Positions 7,720-8,707 of a stretch of DNA of 8,707 nt are shown here, piece after piece; position 1 is the first letter of the stretch, and each line of letters opens with the position of its first letter. The notes beneath the pieces were generated by a model that saw nothing but the letters and a program-made list of their open reading frames with translations, ran no database searches and was not told the origin of the DNA. Origin of the DNA: Phycisphaerales bacterium (lineage in GTDB: Bacteria > Planctomycetota > Phycisphaerae > Phycisphaerales > UBA1924); contig JAESUL010000279.1 of NCBI GenBank assembly GCA_016763115.1, positions 1 to 8,707 on the forward strand. Reading direction: 5' to 3'. The position numbers and the translations under genes were made by a program.

Positions 7720-7748
7720 TTGCAGCAGCCGGCCTGGTCTGATAGAAT
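7720..7748 (+). promoter_or_regulatory. Sigma-70-type promoter for the preA-like gene
   Basis: TTGCAG (7720-7725, four of six matches to TTGACA) and TAGAAT (7743-7748, five of six matches to TATAAT) are separated by exactly 17 bp. Transcription would begin near 7755, giving a leader of roughly 50 bases to the ATG at 7806. The 132-bp gap after the NRPS is the longest intergenic space in the window, which fits preA being a separate transcription unit. Confidence 0.5.
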
Positions 7749-7794
7749 CGGTTCTTTGCATGGGTTCTTATTCTGCATCTGTGTAATGACTACG

Positions 7795-7800
7795 AAGGAG
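7795..7800 (+). promoter_or_regulatory. Strong ribosome binding site of the preA-like gene
   Basis: AAGGAG lies five bases before the ATG at 7806. It is the best Shine-Dalgarno match in the window and fixes the start of the preA-like gene. Confidence 0.75.
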
Positions 7801-7805
7801 TTGAA

Positions 7806-8594
7806 ATGGCGGATCTCAGTGTTGTTGTCGATGGATTGAAACTTCCAAACCCATTCGTGATCGGATCGGGTCCTCCGGGGACCAACGCCAATGTGATCGG
7901 CAAGGCCTTCGATGAAAACTGGGGTGGGGTAATCTGCAAAACGGTCAGCCTTGATGCGTCCAAGGTGGTCAATGTTGCTCCGAGGTACGCGAGGATGCGT
8001 GCGCAGGGTACAAAGGAAGTCATCGGATGGCAGAATATTGAGTTGATCTCTGATCGTGCCTTCGAGACTTGGGAAGACGAGTTCAAGAAGATCAAGGACA
8101 AGTACCCCGATCGAGTTTTGATTGCATCCGTCATGGAAGAGTGCAACAAGGATGCGTGGGTTGAGTTGATCGAGCGATGTCAGGATTGCGGCGTTGATGC
8201 CTTCGAGTTGAACTTCTCATGCCCGCATGGCATGCCTGAGCGAAAAATGGGTGCGGCAATGGGGCAGGACCCCGAGTTGCTCGAAGAGGTGTGCGGGTGG
8301 GTTCATGGTGCGACCAAGATCCCGGTGTGGGCCAAGATGACACCGAACATTACGCACATTGTTGATCCCGCGCGGGCGTCACTCCGCGGGGGGGCGACGG
8401 GCATTGCCGCGATCAATACGATCTTGAGTGTGATGGGGGTCAACCTTGAGACGCTGCGCCCTGAGCCTACGGTTGAAGGGTATTCGGTTCCGGGCGGGTA
8501 TTCATGCAAGGCGGTGCGCCCGATTGCACTGCGCATGGTGATGGAACTGGCCCAGATGATGTACGGCGACGGCACTGCCGAAGGCGAACTCTAA
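7806..8594 (+). CDS. preA: Dihydropyrimidine dehydrogenase PreA-like protein, C-terminally truncated
   Basis: PreA is the FMN- and iron-sulfur-containing catalytic subunit that, with PreT, interconverts uracil or thymine and their 5,6-dihydro forms using NAD(H), in reductive pyrimidine catabolism. Seen here: the start of a dihydroorotate-dehydrogenase-like barrel (LPNPFVIGSGPPG, 13-25), an FMN/substrate Lys45 in CKTVS, the catalytic Cys139 in NFSCPHGMPERKMG (136-149), AKMTPNIT (176-183), AAINTI (201-206) and the GGYSCKAVRPIALRMV segment (230-245). The C-P-H-G-M-P-E-R motif resembles eukaryotic DPD more than E. coli PreA. At 262 residues it is far shorter than the roughly 410 of E. coli PreA. 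The last barrel strands with the FMN-phosphate-binding GIGGI-type motif and the C-terminal ferredoxin-like [4Fe-4S] domain are absent. The stop coincides with a sharp fall in GC content, so the gene was probably cut by an insertion, a rearrangement or an assembly join and is unlikely to encode a working enzyme as it stands. Confidence 0.85.
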   Translation: MADLSVVVDGLKLPNPFVIGSGPPGTNANVIGKAFDENWGGVICKTVSLDASKVVNVAPRYARMRAQGTKEVIGWQNIELISDRAFETWEDEFKKIKDKYPDRVLIASVMEECNKDAWVELIERCQDCGVDAFELNFSCPHGMPERKMGAAMGQDPELLEEVCGWVHGATKIPVWAKMTPNITHIVDPARASLRGGATGIAAINTILSVMGVNLETLRPEPTVEGYSVPGGYSCKAVRPIALRMVMELAQMMYGDGTAEGEL

Positions 8595-8595
8595 A

Positions 8596-8611
8596 AGTTA
8601 CGACCAGTTAC
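8596..8611 (+). repeat. Direct hexamer repeat, AGTTAC twice at 10-bp spacing
   Basis: AGTTAC-GACC-AGTTAC: two identical hexamers start one helical turn apart, two bases after the preA stop codon, at the very start of the AT-rich segment. Such phasing is common for protein-binding sites, including transposase sites at element ends, but two short copies can also arise by chance. Confidence 0.35.
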
Positions 8612-8618
8612 TTTTTTT

Positions 8619-8653
8619 CACCTAAATGATACAAATGAGGTGGTCACCTGGTG
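8619..8653. repeat. Nested short inverted repeats (CACCT / AGGTG)
   Basis: CACCT (8619-8623), AGGTG (8638-8642), CACCT (8645-8649) and GGTG (8650-8653) alternate. The middle AGGTG can pair with either CACCT: across 14 bases on the left, or across two bases (GT) on the right. The right-hand CACC can also pair with the final GGTG. The left loop contains AAATGA twice (8624-8629 and, overlapping AGGTG by one base, 8633-8638). No T tract follows, so this is not a standard intrinsic terminator. It looks more like a binding site or the structured end of a mobile element. Confidence 0.35.
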
Positions 8654-8707
8654 TAATCCTCTGAATTATATCCTATAAAATGAATCGGAAAATATAACTA
8701 AAAAAAA

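Larger units (their letters stand above)
8595..8707. other. AT-rich, compositionally foreign tail of the window
   Basis: By hand count, 34 of 113 bases are G or C (about 30%), against 37 of 60 (about 62%) in 8521-8580. The segment begins at the stop codon of the truncated preA-like gene and runs to the window edge, ending in seven A residues. It contains a run of seven T (8612-8618), short direct repeats and short dyads, but no reading frame of useful length. It could be the end of an insertion sequence, a rearranged neighbour, or a mis-joined contig end. I do not recognise a specific element. Confidence 0.5.

Noticed and set aside
7674..7740. Intrinsic terminator after the NRPS
   Set aside because: Only a 5-bp AT-rich palindrome and short GC-rich stretches are present; no GC stem followed by a T run was found.
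1..8707. tRNA, rRNA, CRISPR array or riboswitch
   Set aside because: No cloverleaf-like segment, no regularly spaced repeats, and no leader long enough to hold a recognisable riboswitch; nearly all of the window before 8595 is coding.

Overview
The window is a gene-dense bacterial segment in which every recognisable gene reads on the + strand. From left to right it holds the last codons of a probable upstream gene, a small GT28/PssE-type glycosyltransferase subunit (26-517), a WbpA-type UDP-N-acetylglucosamine 6-dehydrogenase (603-1958), a complete two-module nonribosomal peptide synthetase (1971-7673), and, behind its own likely promoter, a dihydropyrimidine dehydrogenase PreA-like gene (7806-8594). 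The last gene stops before the end of its fold. The final ~113 bases (8595-8707) are AT-rich and unlike the rest.

The first three genes look like one operon belonging to an exopolysaccharide or surface-glycan locus. The gaps are 85 bp and 12-30 bp, there is no visible terminator, and the first gene appears to overlap the stop of its predecessor. The glycosyltransferase subunit resembles the catalytic half of split Alg13/Alg14 or PssE/PssD enzymes. The dehydrogenase would make a UDP-HexNAc uronic acid. The NRPS has the order A-T-C-A-T-TE with its principal catalytic residues present, so it should make and release a dipeptide or a small product derived from one. Its first adenylation pocket resembles what I recall of an alanine code. 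The second pocket and its core motifs are atypical, and I cannot assign a substrate. The placement raises the unproven possibility that the peptide is attached to, or made together with, the glycan. No MbtH protein, phosphopantetheinyl transferase or exporter lies inside the window.

The preA-like gene looks metabolically unrelated (reductive pyrimidine breakdown). Its coding sequence matches the family well up to about residue 250, then reaches a stop codon exactly where base composition falls from about 62% GC (8521-8580) to about 30% GC (8595-8707, hand count). This suggests a mobile-element insertion, a rearrangement, or an assembly chimera at the contig edge.

The organism cannot be named securely. 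Moderately high GC, G/T-rich coding strands, at least one likely TTG start, clear Shine-Dalgarno sites and the DPD-like character of PreA would fit a planctomycete (perhaps Phycisphaerae), but this is a low-confidence impression.
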